Positions 1 to 13,358 of a DNA stretch of 64,000 nt are shown one piece after another. Within the stretch, counting starts at the first letter, position 1, and each line of letters opens with the position of its first letter. The translations under genes and the position numbers were made by a program. Origin of the DNA: Eleginops maclovinus (lineage: Eukaryota; Chordata; Actinopteri; Perciformes; Eleginopidae); the NCBI RefSeq assembly GCF_036324505.1, contig NC_086351.1, positions 6,256,001 through 6,320,000 on the forward strand. The letters are read 5' to 3'. The notes under the pieces were generated by a model. It had not been told where the DNA came from and did no database searches. It was given only the letters and a program-made list of their open reading frames with translations.

Positions 1-1000
1 ACGCACGTAAACACCACGTCACAACAACATCTTCTCAACATCTTAACCATACTATAACCCAACCCCCACCTTCCAGTCTTACTACAGGCATGAATCACAG
101 GACTGGTCTTCCATGTGTTATGGAAGCAGGGTCTGATTGAATTAAGAAGTCAACATTGACAAAGTATTTCAGGACGTCATGAGCGAGATGGACCAAAAAC
201 AAACAATTTTAGTCACAAGGAGGGAACAAAAAGAGATTCAAACTAAATTGAAATTGTCTCAAACTCAAAGGCTGTGATGTCATTCGGCCCGGCCTTATTG
301 GTGGAATTAAATATGTAATTGCAGATTCTGATCTCCTCCTTATTTCTACTTTGTTCTGCTACTCTTAAGTGCGGAGGCTCAACAGTGCTAATTGTTCTGT
401 CTGTGTGTTTCCACTCTGTTCCCACTCTCACCCTAAATTAATCAGGCGTTGAGAGAAAAGTCGAACGCCAAAGTGACATTTTGATAGGTTACATCATCAC
501 CCCGACACTGTGGATGTCTACAGAAAGCCTAACTGCCACCACGAGAGTTTATCTCACCAGCATCTGGATGACAAGTCGTACCGTCAACAAGTACAATTGT
601 CACCCTTACGAGTTGTCGGGTGTCCTTGATAATGCACACTGGAAGGGTGAAATGTCATCAACAAATCATGTGTGAACAGACAAACATATTAACACCAAGA
701 GCAGATTAAATCAACCTCTCTTACTATATATTTTTTTCATTTTCCTGACATCAACTCCCACAAGAGCAATGTAATTTTTAAAGATCTTCGAATCAAATCT
801 AGTCTGGATTTGTCTGCTCCGCTCTATCGTCCAACTCCTGCAGCCTCCAACCCTCATCCCCTATCCAGCTCCCCTTGTCAATTTTTTTCCCCAGCGAGTC
901 CAAGGCAGAGTCCACGGGAGCCCCATTTGCCGTGACATATGGCGAACAAGGCAGGCACTGCGAGCGAGTGGCCCTGTCTGGAGCTGTGACTTAGTATCGT
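1..1000. other. Non-coding sequence, no gene seen
   Basis: The two short open frames here (243-431 minus, 481-675 plus) have no recognisable domain, splice context or signal peptide. The sequence is ordinary single-copy AT-rich DNA with no repeat signature that I recognise. Confidence 0.6.
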
Positions 1001-1011
1001 CCCTCAGTGCC

Positions 1012-1315
1012 TCTGGCAGCACAGGGACAGAGGGATGAAGGGGATGGAGGAAGAGGGAGAGAGGAAGTAGAGAGAGAGAGGTAGGGTGGGAGTTGGCGCA
1101 GAGGGAGGGGGGGATTCATGCAGGAGTTTTCGCCCTGGAGACACACTGGCAGTCCTAAGATTAGAGGGGTAATCAATCTCAGCGTGGGGCCGGCCAATCC
1201 CACCGCCCCACGGCCTGGCAACCTGGCCTCCTCATGTGGGGGGGGGGGGCAGGGCTGCGAGGAGCAAGGGGGACACTGACAGGAGGGACGGAGAGGAGGG
1301 AGAGATGAGGAGAAA
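1012..1315. repeat. Purine-rich low-complexity tract with a G12 run
   Basis: The plus strand is dominated by GA/GGA words (about 1012-1110 and 1255-1315), with an uninterrupted run of 12 G at 1238-1249. The 134-aa minus-strand frame over it (991-1395) is proline/serine/leucine-rich because of this composition and is not a credible gene. Confidence 0.7.
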
Positions 1316-1320
1316 GAATA

Positions 1321-2329
1321 TGCTTTATTAAGAGTCATTTGTCCTTTAACAAGCCTTGGTGGCGGACAGGTGATGAAGCATAGCACCACAAACACATATG
1401 ATTACTGTCACTGTTGTTTACTGGCTTAGCTGCCTCTGTCACCTCACTGGGGAAACCTTGTTTTGGGTGCTCCTAAAAACACACACACTCACACACACAT
1501 GCCCCAAGCAGTGCGGCACCACTCATGGTCATAGTTAGGCCAGTGATGATTCAACAGTCAAGATATGTATCAGTCCAAATTTAGCAACAAACTGTGTTGG
1601 TCTTCCAAAACAACAAAGTAATAAGAGACAAACTTTTGTGAAATATCCACTTGAAAATCACCTTAGCTTAATTATGGCATAGGCACACTTAGTGACACAT
1701 TGGCAAACAATGAGAAATAGCAACATGTCACATGTTAGTGACAGTAGCCAAAGCAGCCACCATTATGTCAGCTGTATTATTCTAAAGAAAGGGAGGGTGG
1801 GGGGGGGGCAGAAAGACAGTCGAGAGAGCAACATGTGAGTGTTAAAGGGACGCAATCAGTGTCGGGGGGCTTTAACACCAACGACTCAATAAAACATCAT
1901 ACAAGGGAATATGACATGAACAAAGGGCAAAAGAAGAAACCTTCCCCAGGAAAGCCGACATGGTGTTACTTAATGTAGTCGATGACAATCCTTTGTCATG
2001 GTTAAAAATATGAAGTAAATTCATGATAGGACGCAAAAACTGAACAATTAAAACACTAAACTGTGAGTTTTACAGCCAACATTTGAGCTCTAATTTGTTC
2101 CTTTTTACAAAGTCCGACACCACTGAATGTATTCTCAACCACTGGTCCTTTAGTTTCCAATAATGAATGGCTCCAAAGAAACATATTGACTATGATTATT
2201 TAAAGAATGAGATAAAAGATGAATAAATGAATACTGAATCTGTACATACTTATACTTCATGAGGTATTAGTTTTAGCGAGATACATCTTTATAGGGTAGC
2301 TGTTGGAGAGAATAAGCCTGCAGTCATGT
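1321..2329. other. Non-coding sequence, no gene seen
   Basis: There is a short CA-rich patch near 1480-1500 and a G10 run at 1799-1808. Otherwise I see nothing I can name. Confidence 0.6.
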
Positions 2330-2640
2330 TTTGCCATGACAGGTAATTTGGTCAGATGAGCTAATTTAAATATCAGCTAATTAATGTCAGGAAATATATT
2401 CATTAATGTATTTAAGAAAAACACTAATGTTAGTATTAAATCTGTGATCAAGGAGAGGGGTAGTCCCTTATCCTGCAAGAGGTTTAAGCACAGGTCTATA
2501 GAGCATAGCTTCAGATAATGAGTCACAGAGGACTAGTTTGAATTACTCAGTCACCTTTACTAATTACCATCAATATCTCCTAATGACTGCATGGACTTCA
2601 ATTATTGTCCTCAATATGTACTGCGAAGATGAACTAGAGA
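2330..2640. promoter_or_regulatory. Candidate non-coding regulatory block
   Basis: High-complexity sequence with dense homeodomain-type words: AGCTAATTTAAAT, CAGCTAATTAATG, CATTAATG, ACTAATTACC and TCAATTATTG. There is no open reading frame and no repeat signature. Such words are typical of vertebrate conserved non-coding elements, but conservation was not tested. The boundaries are approximate. Confidence 0.25.
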
Positions 2641-3419
2641 AGGAGATGTAATATAATGTGAAGAAGAAGAATAAGAGTGCAAAAGGTGTAAAAAAGAGAA
2701 GAGACATTAAATAAAAGGAAGGAAACATCCCTTAGAGGCCTTTAATAGATAAATGAAATACTTAGACCCAACTCCCAAGTGGCCAATACCCTTTTATTTT
2801 ATTTCTAAGGAAATAATTAGAGAGTTTTTTTTTTACAGCAAAGCCTCTTTTTTTATCTTTAATCTTTAATCAGGGTGGAACGGCTGCTCCATGTTAGGGT
2901 GATTATTCTGTGGTAATTCAGTGTTGCTTTGCATCTTGAGGAAGCAATGTATCACCCGGTGTAAACGCCTCACCGCCGTAAACCTCTTTATCAAACTAAT
3001 GCACTTATATAGTATCTGTAACAAAGCAGGTAGTACTGAAGTAGGAAAACCTTATTTTAATTGGGCCAAGAGGTCTGAACTGAGTCCCATCTGTGCTGTA
3101 GTTGGGACTTAATTATAAGCAAACATGGCTACCTATCGATACAGCACGAAACCGCAGCAAGCAGGAGGGTTAAGAATAATCTCGGCGCCCCGCGGGTCAT
3201 CGCACACTGTAAACAACATGGATTTATCCAAAAACAAGACAGAGAAGAAACAGAACATAACAAGTTGTATCAAATCAATATGAGCCAAAGCAAGAATCAA
3301 AGCTGGAATAAGGGAAATCAGGCTAAATTGGACTTTTTGTTGTGCTTGGTCAAATATTGCGCAGCTAGAGGAAAACCTTGGGAGAGAAAGGGCAATAACA
3401 CAGTAATACTTAAGGAGGG
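2641..3419. other. Non-coding sequence, no gene seen
   Basis: AT-rich, with a short T run near 2826. A 63-aa plus frame at 2921-3112 has no supporting signals. A short CpG-containing stretch lies near 3180-3200. Confidence 0.55.
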
Positions 3420-3790
3420 ATTGTGAGTCCGTATCTCCACAAAGTCAATTCAGGTCCTTATGACCCTACACTGTGGGCGAAGGCAAAGATTTGAGGCACA
3501 ATCTCAGGTCCCTCTTATGAGCCATTTTAAAGTGGAGACGGTCTTGAGTGCTAAGCAAAGGGATCGAGGGAGAAATTCAGCATCGCGCTGTGTTGTTCGC
3601 CTACGGTTGTGGTCCACGGCATCTAAGGCTAGCTGCTCGGCTCATCTGTGATCTGCGCTCCCAGGCACTTGCATTAATTGAGCTCGTAATTGAATAGTTG
3701 TCTTCATTAGTTCTAGTCCCCTGCTCGCGAGTCTCGCTCACGGATTATAGGGGAAATGTTTGTGCTAGCATCCTCTTGGAAAGCTTATGT
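3420..3790. promoter_or_regulatory. Candidate non-coding regulatory block
   Basis: Complex sequence with balanced composition containing GCATTAATTGAG and GTAATTGAAT, plus a CpG-bearing stretch near 3720-3745. A 63-aa frame on the plus strand (3460-3651) lacks splice or domain support. Regulatory status is inferred from composition only. Confidence 0.25.
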
Positions 3791-4259
3791 GGAGAGCCTT
3801 CTCCTCCTTCAGTGCTCATTATTGTAGCATTATGTCACTGATGAGAAACAACTGTCACTCATGGCTGACCAGTGACACAATGTGTGTTCTCGTAGCAACC
3901 AGGTTTTTTTTTTTTTAAGACACCAAAGACTAAACAGCCACGAGGAAACAATCGACTTAAGTCATTAATATTCTTGTGAAGATTCAAAAGCTCTACCTGC
4001 AGGAAGGCTTGTCCAGCAGATGCTCTACAGCTAACCCAACATTAATCTTATCACTTTTTTTAATAATTCACAAGATTTAAAATTAAAACTTCAGATTTGT
4101 GATTGGAATTCAACAACAACATACGGCTTAGAGAGGCATGAAAAAATGATCCAAACATCTCTGAGGCACGGGCCGAGTTCTGGCGAGAAAATTCCATCCC
4201 GTTTGATTGAGTAGGAAAAAAAAAACAGCTACACAAATAAACAGCCTGCATAGAGACAG

Positions 4260-4640
4260 GCCCGACATCAGCAGCGTGATGTGCTTGGGGTCGTGCAGCA
4301 TGGTAGAAAAGATAAAGGGAAATTAAAGGAAAGGTCCCTGACCCTCTCCGATAGCTCTAAATGCCTTGCAATTTTCCACAGGAGACGAAAATCCTCCTCC
4401 ACAAATGAAGGGCTGCGTCTGACCTCTTCCAAGAGCGCAGGAAGTTTAAGAGAGGTTGACAAAAAAAAAATAAAAGCCTCAAAGAGAGACGAAATGGTAA
4501 TTTGACTTGCCAACAGACATTTCTAACCCCTTTAAGGTGCATTTTAATAAATCCAGGCCAATTTGCATCTCCTGCGCCAAGCCAATTATTATGGCATGCG
4601 TCAGATTGAGGCAACATCTATAGAAAGTCTAACACTGTCA
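4260..4640. promoter_or_regulatory. Candidate non-coding regulatory block with octamer
   Basis: Complex sequence open in several overlapping frames on both strands (74-86 aa), none with a domain or splice signal. A perfect POU octamer ATTTGCAT lies at 4561-4568, followed by GCCAATTATTATGGC. Frames open on both strands at once are common in complex constrained non-coding DNA and do not indicate a gene. Confidence 0.25.
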
Positions 4641-6205
4641 AACAGGACAACAAAAATGAAGCCTAAAAAGGCAGCGTCACAGCAAGCGGGACTAGCTCTC
4701 ACGCAAAGACTTAAGGACAGTTGTTCCCCTCATTAGAGCATCATTTGGAGATAATTATGTTTAAGTGCTCTCAAACATCTTGCAGAGGTGAAACAAACTG
4801 TGCAAAGAAAAATGATGACGGGTAACTACAAAAGAGCTACAAAAGTGCTCGTCAGACACGCACTGCATAGGCTGTCAGAGCAAATCAACATCGCTCTGGG
4901 GCTGGCACTGAAAGACATATCAAACCCATTTAATCAAATTAAAATGTGGGTGCAATTTGGGTATGAGTGGTGCTGGTGATCAAGCCACACTTGGAACATC
5001 TTGCACAGTCTGCCACAAACACCTCACATATGTCTACCTTGCAGCACAGACACCTTTCTCCTCTCACCAAATCGGATTCAGCCATTTCCTGGTACCTAAC
5101 AGCTTCACAAATAGGAAGTGACTCCGTCGCCCTGGAACAAACAACGCCCGAAAGCATCAAAAATGGATTTTATATGAATATTCAACAAGGGAGCAGAAGA
5201 AACCTGGATTCCTCATTTTCACCTTCCTTTCTCTCCACCATTGCAGCTTTTTTCTCTAACTGCATAATTAATGTGTGACAGCAACGTGTGAATTTGTTTG
5301 TGTAGCAAAACACACAATGGTGGGAATTTATTAAAAAAATAGAAGACAGCTCTATTCTTTTCTACTCCTTAGAAGAACATTAGGATAATTTAGACAGAGG
5401 AGGTGTATTTTAAATCCACTGTGACGGAAATAAGGATATATACGTTTTATACATACATTTAATTACCTTATTTATTCATTTGATTAATTGTACAAGATAA
5501 AAAACAGTTTTGTTCCTCTGAATGGTGGCGTGCTGATGCTGGTTTTTTTAATATAAATTAAAACAAACTAAGATTTATTCATACATTTTCACTATTTTGG
5601 ATTTTCTTAAATCAAATGTAGATGCATACAGTATAAATGTATAATTCCCAATACAATATTTTAACGCCTTATATTACTGGGTTGAAAAAACTGAATTTTT
5701 GGAGCAAATGCCTAACCTCCATCCCGTTTTGTTAGGCTCAGCACGTATAGTGTGACGTCGGCTCAGCATGACACACACACACACACACTCACACACTCTG
5801 TGTCCACCCACCAACATTATCTCCTCTGCTTGTTAATGGGGACAGCACACACAAACGCCCTAGCAGAAGTGAAAAATCTCCAGCCCCTTGCTCAGATTTG
5901 TTCCCCTGACATCAATCGTTGATCCTGTAATTTCTCCCACCTTTCGGGGGTTTAGCCCCAGTCGTTGATGTGCTTTTAAAATGTGTGTGTGCCATTTGCC
6001 TTCGAGTATACAATTGGGTATACACACATAAAACAGAGGGGGAAAAACATGTGGTAGTGAGGGGTTTTGCAAGCTAAAAGGATTTTTTTTTTTTCTAAGG
6101 TACACAGATACCCTGAGGAATAGATTTACTGGCCTAGAATCGTCTGTCAAGATGTGATACATTCAGAAGTTTTGCAGAGATGAATCTAGACAAATTAATG
6201 CATTT
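4641..6205. other. Non-coding sequence, no gene seen
   Basis: Two unsupported frames (4939-5160 minus, 4967-5278 plus) overlap on opposite strands. From 5280 to 5720 the sequence is very AT-rich. A short (CA) patch lies at 5770-5788 and a T run near 6085. No element is recognised. Confidence 0.55.
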
Positions 6206-6341
6206 GTGATTCCTTCCATATATGTGTGTGTGTGTGTGTAAGAAGGGAGGAGGGAACTTGAGGGAGTTAGTATGCTGAAGGTAAGTCAGTGGGCCGGCAG
6301 GTAACAGAGCGGAGTAATCAGGCTGCCAGCCCAGTGGCACG

Positions 6342-7436
<1,095 letters not shown>

Positions 7437-7444
7437 TAATAAGT

Positions 7445-7545
7445 CTTTATTAGGATCCCCATTAGTGATAGCATGAACTAATCTTCCTGGGATCCTCACA
7501 CAGTTAAACACTAGAGCCACATAAACTAACAAACGTACGGAACAT
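7445..7545 (-). mobile_element. 3'-end remnant of a teleost dispersed repeat
   Basis: Read on the minus strand, this ends in GGGGATCCTAATAAAG. It is preceded by a CAGGAAGATTAG segment and the usual block between the two. I recognise this as the 3' end of a dispersed retroelement common in ray-finned fish, whose consensus has AGGATCCCCATTAG and CTTCCTGGGGTCC. Only about 100 bp remain and the copy is diverged. The family name is not assigned. Confidence 0.55.
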
Positions 7546-7689
7546 TTGACTTAAAAACATTATTTAGAATAGGTTTAAAAACATCAAATGTATTTTAACG
7601 TACACTGTGTCTACTAAGCTGTCCTATCTTTATGAAACAGCGGAGTGATAGGGAGTGACCCTGATTCATCCTGTTGGACTTGAGATGTG

Positions 7690-7985
7690 ACTCAGTGCTG
7701 TTCGGCGCACTCTTCCCCCCCATTGAGTCCTAGGTGCTGTGGGCTCACTATAAGGCCCTCAGCACCCAACCTGCCTACCGGGCCCCGCAAGCCTCGCTGC
7801 TGTCAAGTCACATCGAGCCAGCAGACTAACCCACACTGTCAGCGCCCCGCGTCCACTACCAACACACCTGAGCTGGGGCGCGCCTTCCTCTGCAGCCCCG
7901 GGCTCAGCGGGCCGGGGGTGAGCACTGACTGCTGTGTGAAGGTGCAGCAGGGTAAGGTCATACTGAGGGAAGCTTTGGTTTAGAA
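7690..7985 (+). other. GC-rich stretch, possible exon or regulatory block
   Basis: GC-rich relative to its neighbours, with a 98-codon plus-strand frame from 7687. Near its end CAGG is followed by GTAAGG, a reasonable splice donor at about 7950. No acceptor of matching quality and no domain are seen; the peptide is Pro/Ser/Thr-rich and not recognised. It may equally be a non-coding GC-rich element. Confidence 0.15.
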
Positions 7986-8590
7986 AGGATGGGTTTGGCA
8001 GAGAGAGTGGAATATATTAGACAGGATTTGCTTGCTTCTCTTATAGTTTTCTTATTCTTTGCTTAAATAATATAAATGTGTATGTCTATTAGTATATTAA
8101 TAGTAGAGTAATTACAATTCATTAGAAAGTTTAAATCATATTAGATTCAACGTTACGCATCTAGCGTCTAACATGAGAACATTTGCATTAAGATATGAAT
8201 TTCTAGACTAGACTATTATTTGTTCTAATGGTGTAAAGCTGCTTTAACAGAGTGCTCCCTGGTGAACGTTTTTTGGGGTGGAGATGAGCGGAAGCTTAAC
8301 TAGCTCTAGAGTCACACTGTTTTCTTACCGCTCTGTCACTTTTAGCTTTTTTTTTAAACTGTAGAGCAACAGAAACTCTGTGGATTCACCTGCTTGTGAC
8401 ACGTGGAATACATGTTTTTTCTTCAACCCTACGATGGACCTCAAGTGGATTTTGTAAAACTAGATCAGATAGACAGCTGTAGGCCATGACAAACAGCTAG
8501 CAGCATTTCTGTACTGTAGGTACAGGTTTGATTTCAATTCCAATTCGGATGTATTTCAGATTCGCTAGATCCTGACTTTAGTTTACTTCT
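7986..8590. other. Non-coding sequence, no gene seen
   Basis: AT-rich. A POU octamer ATTTGCAT occurs at 8181-8188. No coding or repeat signature. Confidence 0.5.
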
Positions 8591-8774
8591 TCGGTTACAT
8601 CCCGTTTCTTTATTCTCTTTTTCCTCTCTCCAATGTGTTCTGGGTTTTTGTTTTTCACATTTCTAGCACTACTTCTGAGGGATTTTTTCTTTACCTTGAG
8701 TTCTCATTCCTGTGTGTTTGTCTTCTACTTTCATCCCTTGTCTGTCCCCCCTTTTCCCCTTTTGTTGTCTCTAG

Positions 8775-8960
8775 CTCGCCATATTTTCCGGTCCCAGGGG
8801 ATGACCATCTTACTACTGGCATCAGATCCCAGTGGACGCACGAAGCCCCGTCAACGCTGTTCAAGCAGCTTTGCAGTTAGCTTTTTCGCGCCGTGCCGAG
8901 CCTTGTTCCCGTGGTGCTCTCTCCCAAAGGGAATTCCCGCCGAGACAATGGGCAGCTTAC
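8775..8960 (+). other. Weak plus-strand exon candidate
   Basis: A long pyrimidine tract (about 8590-8770) ends in TTGTTGTCTCTAG, a good acceptor, at 8774. Complex sequence follows and a donor-like ACCAGG/GTAAAC lies at 8960/8961. All three frames run open for part of the interval. The frame open to the donor includes a Ser/Arg/Cys-rich stretch; another frame stops at 8880. I do not recognise any of the peptides. A conserved non-coding element with chance splice words is an equally good reading. Confidence 0.2.
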
Positions 8961-8975
8961 CAGGGTAAACAACAG

Positions 8976-9530
8976 CCTCCTCCATGCCAGCCTGCCACAA
9001 AGGCACAGACAGTGAAAGGGGAAGAAGAAGTGCAAATATAGTACAATACTGCACATTAGCAGAAAAGCAGAGCCAAGACAGACTCATCCCTCTATGTGCT
9101 TCAGACATTTAGAATCAATGGCAACACAATCACACTCACAATATGTAATTGTGGCTCCAGCTGCCTCTTTGATTTAGTCAAACAATTGGTTTAGTTTGCA
9201 GGGAGAATCTATAAGAACTAATTTTCAGTATCACCAATAGGAAAAAAAAAAAAAAAAATCTCATCAAGAAAATGCAATGAATCACGGCGCAGTTGGAAGC
9301 CAAGTGCAATGAAAAAAAGTAAGCCTCTCTGATGTCACAATTATGTCAAAGGGATTGTGAGAGAGGCTGATATGAAAGGATGGTTTCGTCTTGAAATTCA
9401 TATCCACTTACTGCCAGAGGAGGCCTGTATACCTCTCCAAGTAATGGCTGTTTACAATATAAAAGAAGAGGAAAAATAGCCACTTTTCCCTGCTCAGACA
9501 TGAAATCCTCTTATGAAATTAGGCTGATAA
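8976..9530. other. Non-coding sequence, no gene seen
   Basis: Contains a poly-A run at about 9241-9257. No gene or element is recognised. Confidence 0.5.
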
Positions 9531-9800
9531 AAGGGCCTCGTGACGTCGGCCATTTTTCCAACCTTGCCTGTGAGCATTATTAATGGCATCCTTTTGGCAT
9601 GTCATTTTTCTACATCTCCAACTTGCTCCCAACAACAACAGCAACAGTGGCTGGGCCTGCTCAGCGCTTTGTCAGAACAACAGGGGTGTCACCATGCAGC
9701 CCTGTCAGGTTCCCTGAAGCAGGTGCAACCCGAGGAAGAGACACAAAACACACTTTGCTATTTGCATATGAGCCAAGGGTTAATTTTTGTTGGTTCCCGG
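9530..9800. promoter_or_regulatory. Candidate regulatory block with POU octamer
   Basis: Complex sequence starting with a CRE-like TGACGTCGG (9541) and GGCCATTTTTCC, then CATTATTAATGGC. A perfect octamer ATTTGCAT lies at 9760-9767. Overlapping frames of 62-97 aa on both strands have no support. Regulatory status is inferred. Confidence 0.3.
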
Positions 9801-11149
9801 TCGCCTTCAGAGGGGGAAGAGTGGAAAAAATGAAGCGTCGTTGAAACAAATAGCAGCGTCGGGAGAGACGTGTGGCCTTCGCTTAAACAGAGCCATAAAT
9901 CAGCAGACTGACATGGAGGGAGGGAGGGTGGGAGGAAGGAACAGAGAGGGAGAGAGAGTGCAAAACCAAAAGTGAGACAACAACAGCATAACATTACCAG
10001 TGTTTAGCCCGAACAACCTACAGGATTAACTCTTCCTATGACTGGAATATACTGTTCATTTCTATCGCCTTTTCTTCTATGTATTTACTACATGTCTCAC
10101 TTCCATCTTTTGCACTTTAGTTAGGTCATATGGCCGTGAAGCCCTTCATCTATGAGGGCACGGTGACCCCCTACCCTTTACCTGTATTTATTCAAACATC
10201 TACCTCCAGCATTTCTTTAGAGATGCCCACGGGACGTATTTTTCAGAGAAAAGAAGCAGAACAAAAACTTCTTATGGTTAAATGACAGGACACACGCTTT
10301 ACACGTGCTGTTATATTATATTCATATTTTCCATATCAAAAACTAAGGCCAAACCATGCATGCAGGTTTGATACAGCATACCAGAGTGTGTGTGCATGTT
10401 TCATACAGCGTGTATGTGCTCACCTGCCTGTGATTTCAGCATCAACCTCAACACAGGCGAGGATTAACAAGCCTCTTTGGAGTTGCGAGGCGGAAAGGGG
10501 GTGAAAATGCATGTGGATTACATATAGTGGGTATCATCTAGCAGTGATGCTTTTAATGAAGTCCTGTGTGTTTAAAGCTGCATGTGTGGACAGGCCCACA
10601 TCGCGAAAGGCTCTCGCTTGCGGGGGGCCATAAGGCTTGCCAAGTCGCTAATACATTCCGAATCTGTCCGTAAACCCAGGTAGGGGCAGAATCTCGGAGA
10701 TATCTTATGCGCGGCCGTGTGTGTTCAAGCTGCGACCCACCCTGTGTCACTCATTTTGTCCTGACTTGTGAGGGATTACCGCAGTGTGGGCTTGTGCTGA
10801 GGTGGCAAAATAGAAAAGGGATAAGAAGAGGAGAGGAACCGATACCAGGCTGAATGTGTGTGTGTTTTACATACAGGCCCGAGGCCACCTGTAGCAGTTT
10901 GATATGATCCCGCTGACGGAGACTTGAATGTGTGTCATCTATTGCTATTAAAGTGTATTGAAAAAAGTCAATAGAGTGAAATTTAGAAGGAAAGATTGAG
11001 CAAAGGTTTTATAGAAGTAACATAGCGGATGGGGTTTAGGTGAAGCTGGATAAATCAAATAGGAGCTATTTCAACAGGCTTTTGAAAGTGAGCCTAATAC
11101 TGCAACAGAGTAACAGGAAAAAGGAGATTTGGTACGTTTGTGTGATATA
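9801..11149. other. Non-coding sequence, no gene seen
   Basis: A purine-rich tract lies at about 9914-9962. The rest is mixed single-copy sequence with scattered GT-rich words near 10385-10425 and 10853-10866. The 65-aa minus frame at 10553-10750 is unsupported. Confidence 0.5.
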
Positions 11150-11720
11150 GCAAAGCATGCAATTGCCTCCCGGATTTCCACAGTTTAGGCGCCAAAGTAT
11201 GTGCAAATTATTTCATTCACCTGACACCAAAGAACAGCGGTCGCCTGGCACTTTCAGAGCAAATTAAATTAAGCGCCCAGAAAATGTTTGAGAAAAAACT
11301 TGGAGGATATAGAATGGATTTATGGCTTTAAATCTGATGGAGCTTGATACTAATGCGGTATAAATCCTCGCCTTTCATTATAGTATTATATGAAATGCAT
11401 TGGAATGGAGCGATGGATCCTATTTGACATTCTGTTAACAGAGCAGTTGTGCACAGCTTCACACTTAAGCCCTTTAAAGCTAATACATAAATGTAACATT
11501 ACATATAGCTGCAGCGCTCAATTTCTTTTCCTTTCTTCTGACTGAATCAGCAAACATGCGAGATGATTCTCCCAAATGGTTTAATTACTCAAACAGATTG
11601 AAGAGCGTAATGATGTTTTGCCTCTCCAATGGCAACAATGCTGCTAATCGGCTCAGCTATTATTCTGACAATGAAAATGAATCATAAGATGCTTGTTCCT
11701 TCTTTACAATATGTTAATGT
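11150..11720. promoter_or_regulatory. Long candidate conserved regulatory block
   Basis: About 570 bp of even-composition, repeat-free sequence with no frame of 60 codons or more. It is dense in recognisable binding words: GCAAATTATTTCATTC, GAGCAAATTAAATTAAGC, CTTTAAAGCTAATAC, GGTTTAATTACTC and GCTGCTAATCGGCTC. This is one of the most convincing non-coding islands of the window by eye. Conservation, and hence enhancer function, is inference. Confidence 0.35.
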
Positions 11721-12229
11721 TGCACTGTAATCGTCTGGGCTCATGGAACCATTTAGAGGCAAGAACTAAATTTCCCTGTGACACTTAGATCACAGACAGG
11801 AAGTCTTGTCCCTTTTTATCATTTCAAGAACTTTAGATTTAAAAAAAAGGAGCTAAAGTGACGCTAGTCTTTGTCTTAGGAACAGACATAGATACAAACT
11901 GATCTGCGTTGTCTAAATTATGTACAATTATGTATGTTTGTTTTAAAACTGTTACTTACCTGTATATCATTTTTATGATTTATAATTTGTATTTTTTTTT
12001 TCATATCGTTGTGTAAATCTGTCCTGTTTTGTTTTCTTCTCAACCTATTGCTGCATAAACTCTTGTTTTTCTCCAAGGGGATTAATACGTACATTTTATC
12101 TCATCTTACACCAAAAAATGTAAATATTGACTATAAGAGAAGAACGGTTTTTTTTGCCCATCTTTCAACGGACAAAAAAAAGTGACTTCAACACGAGAGC
12201 GTTTCTGAATGGGTTTTTTTTCTCGTGCA
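11721..12229. other. Non-coding sequence, no gene seen
   Basis: AT-rich with T runs near 11992 and 12150. It ends in the pyrimidine tract that forms the acceptor-like site at 12230. Confidence 0.5.
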
Positions 12230-12230
12230 G

Positions 12231-12327
12231 GTGCATCACATCCGATTCCCATTCAACCCTCACTGGATCCACTGAAGGAGGACTGGGCCCTTACTGGCCT
12301 GCTTGTACTGAAGGTGTAGGGTGCTAG
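12231..12327 (+). other. Weak plus-strand terminal-exon candidate
   Basis: GGGTTTTTTTTCTCGTGCAG is a good acceptor ending at 12230. After it, two frames stay open for 26-31 codons (stops near 12318 and 12325). No donor, domain or nearby polyadenylation signal makes this decisive. A G13 run follows at 12363-12375. I do not recognise the peptide. Confidence 0.15.
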
Positions 12328-12362
12328 ATGGGGTCCTTTTTGTCCGGTGTCATTTGGTGTTT

Positions 12363-12375
12363 GGGGGGGGGGGGG
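12363..12375 (+). repeat. Poly-G run (13)
   Basis: Thirteen consecutive G on the plus strand, followed by a GGC/GTG-rich patch. Confidence 0.95.
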
Positions 12376-12529
12376 TGGCGGCGGTGCAGATGCATTGTGC
12401 CCTTTGGCGTGGCTGTGGCGGCAGCACGTATGGGCTCCATTGTGCTGCGATTATGTAGGACGAGCACGCCGTTTGCTAATCCGCCTGTGGGAGGGTGCAT
12501 GCCTGTGAATTATTGCACTTTGGAAGAGA

Positions 12530-13040
12530 AAAAAGAGGGAGATGAGGAGCACAGGAAGAAGAAGGAGAAGACGCAGAAGGAAAAGAAGAAGAAGAGGAGG
12601 TGGAGCGAGAGACAGAGAGAGAGAGAAGCCCCCTTGGCTGTGATTATGAAATGGTCTGTCACAGATTAAGGCTACAGGGATGCAGGCAGAGATGAGCCAG
12701 AGCCTCCCACAGACACTCTGGCTAGTCAGGCTGCTTCATTGAGCTTACCTGAGGTTATACACGCCTCGCATCCATCGATGGATGTACGGCACACACACAA
12801 ACACACACACACTCTGAGGGAAAAGAGGGAGGAGGGGAAGGCAGGAGAAAATGAGAGGGAGGGAGAGATTGAGAACGAGAGGACAAAGCGTGAAAACAAA
12901 CATGCTCCAAATAGGCTTGCAATTGAAAGAGAAGGGAAGAAAGAGGAAGAGAGGAAGAGAACTGTGCCCAAGGAAAAACACAAGAAAATAAAGAGGGAAA
13001 AGGGAGAGAAGGAGCTTGAAAAAGCTGGCAGCCACAAAAG
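12530..13040 (+). repeat. Purine-rich low-complexity tracts
   Basis: Two GA/GAA-dominated tracts (about 12530-12640 and 12815-13030) are separated by normal sequence and a short CA patch (12790-12812). The roughly 100-aa frames here are Lys/Glu/Arg-rich on one strand and Ser/Phe/Leu-rich on the other, as this composition dictates. Confidence 0.8.
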
Positions 13041-13085
13041 GCAGTGACTAAAATAAGACCTGTGTGGCTATTGTCTGTTTCCAGG

Positions 13086-13279
13086 AGGGCTTTGGTGATA
13101 AAAAGCCCACGCTATTTGTCTTTCTCTTGCCTTGCCCTCCTCGAGAGCATAGATACCTGGAGATGTTTTTGAAACCCGAGATAGAGGAGAGAGAGTGTCA
13201 GGAGGGAACTGTGTACACTATGTGTTCACTGGGCATCTTCTGCAGGTTGGTACAATTATACTGGGAGTCTTTAACCTAA
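13086..13279 (+). other. Weak plus-strand exon candidate
   Basis: An acceptor-like CTATTGTCTGTTTCCAG ends at 13085. A 64-codon open segment then runs to a stop at 13279, with a poor donor (CAG/GTTGGT) near 13245. The peptide has a short hydrophobic stretch and acidic/basic parts but is not recognised. Support is the splice word and open frame only. Confidence 0.15.
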
Positions 13280-13358
13280 GTATCTATTATTTTCACGCCT
13301 GGCAGCTTCAGAGGTGCGCAGCGTTGTGAAAAGGGTAAGAAATACTCAACTCTACGCT

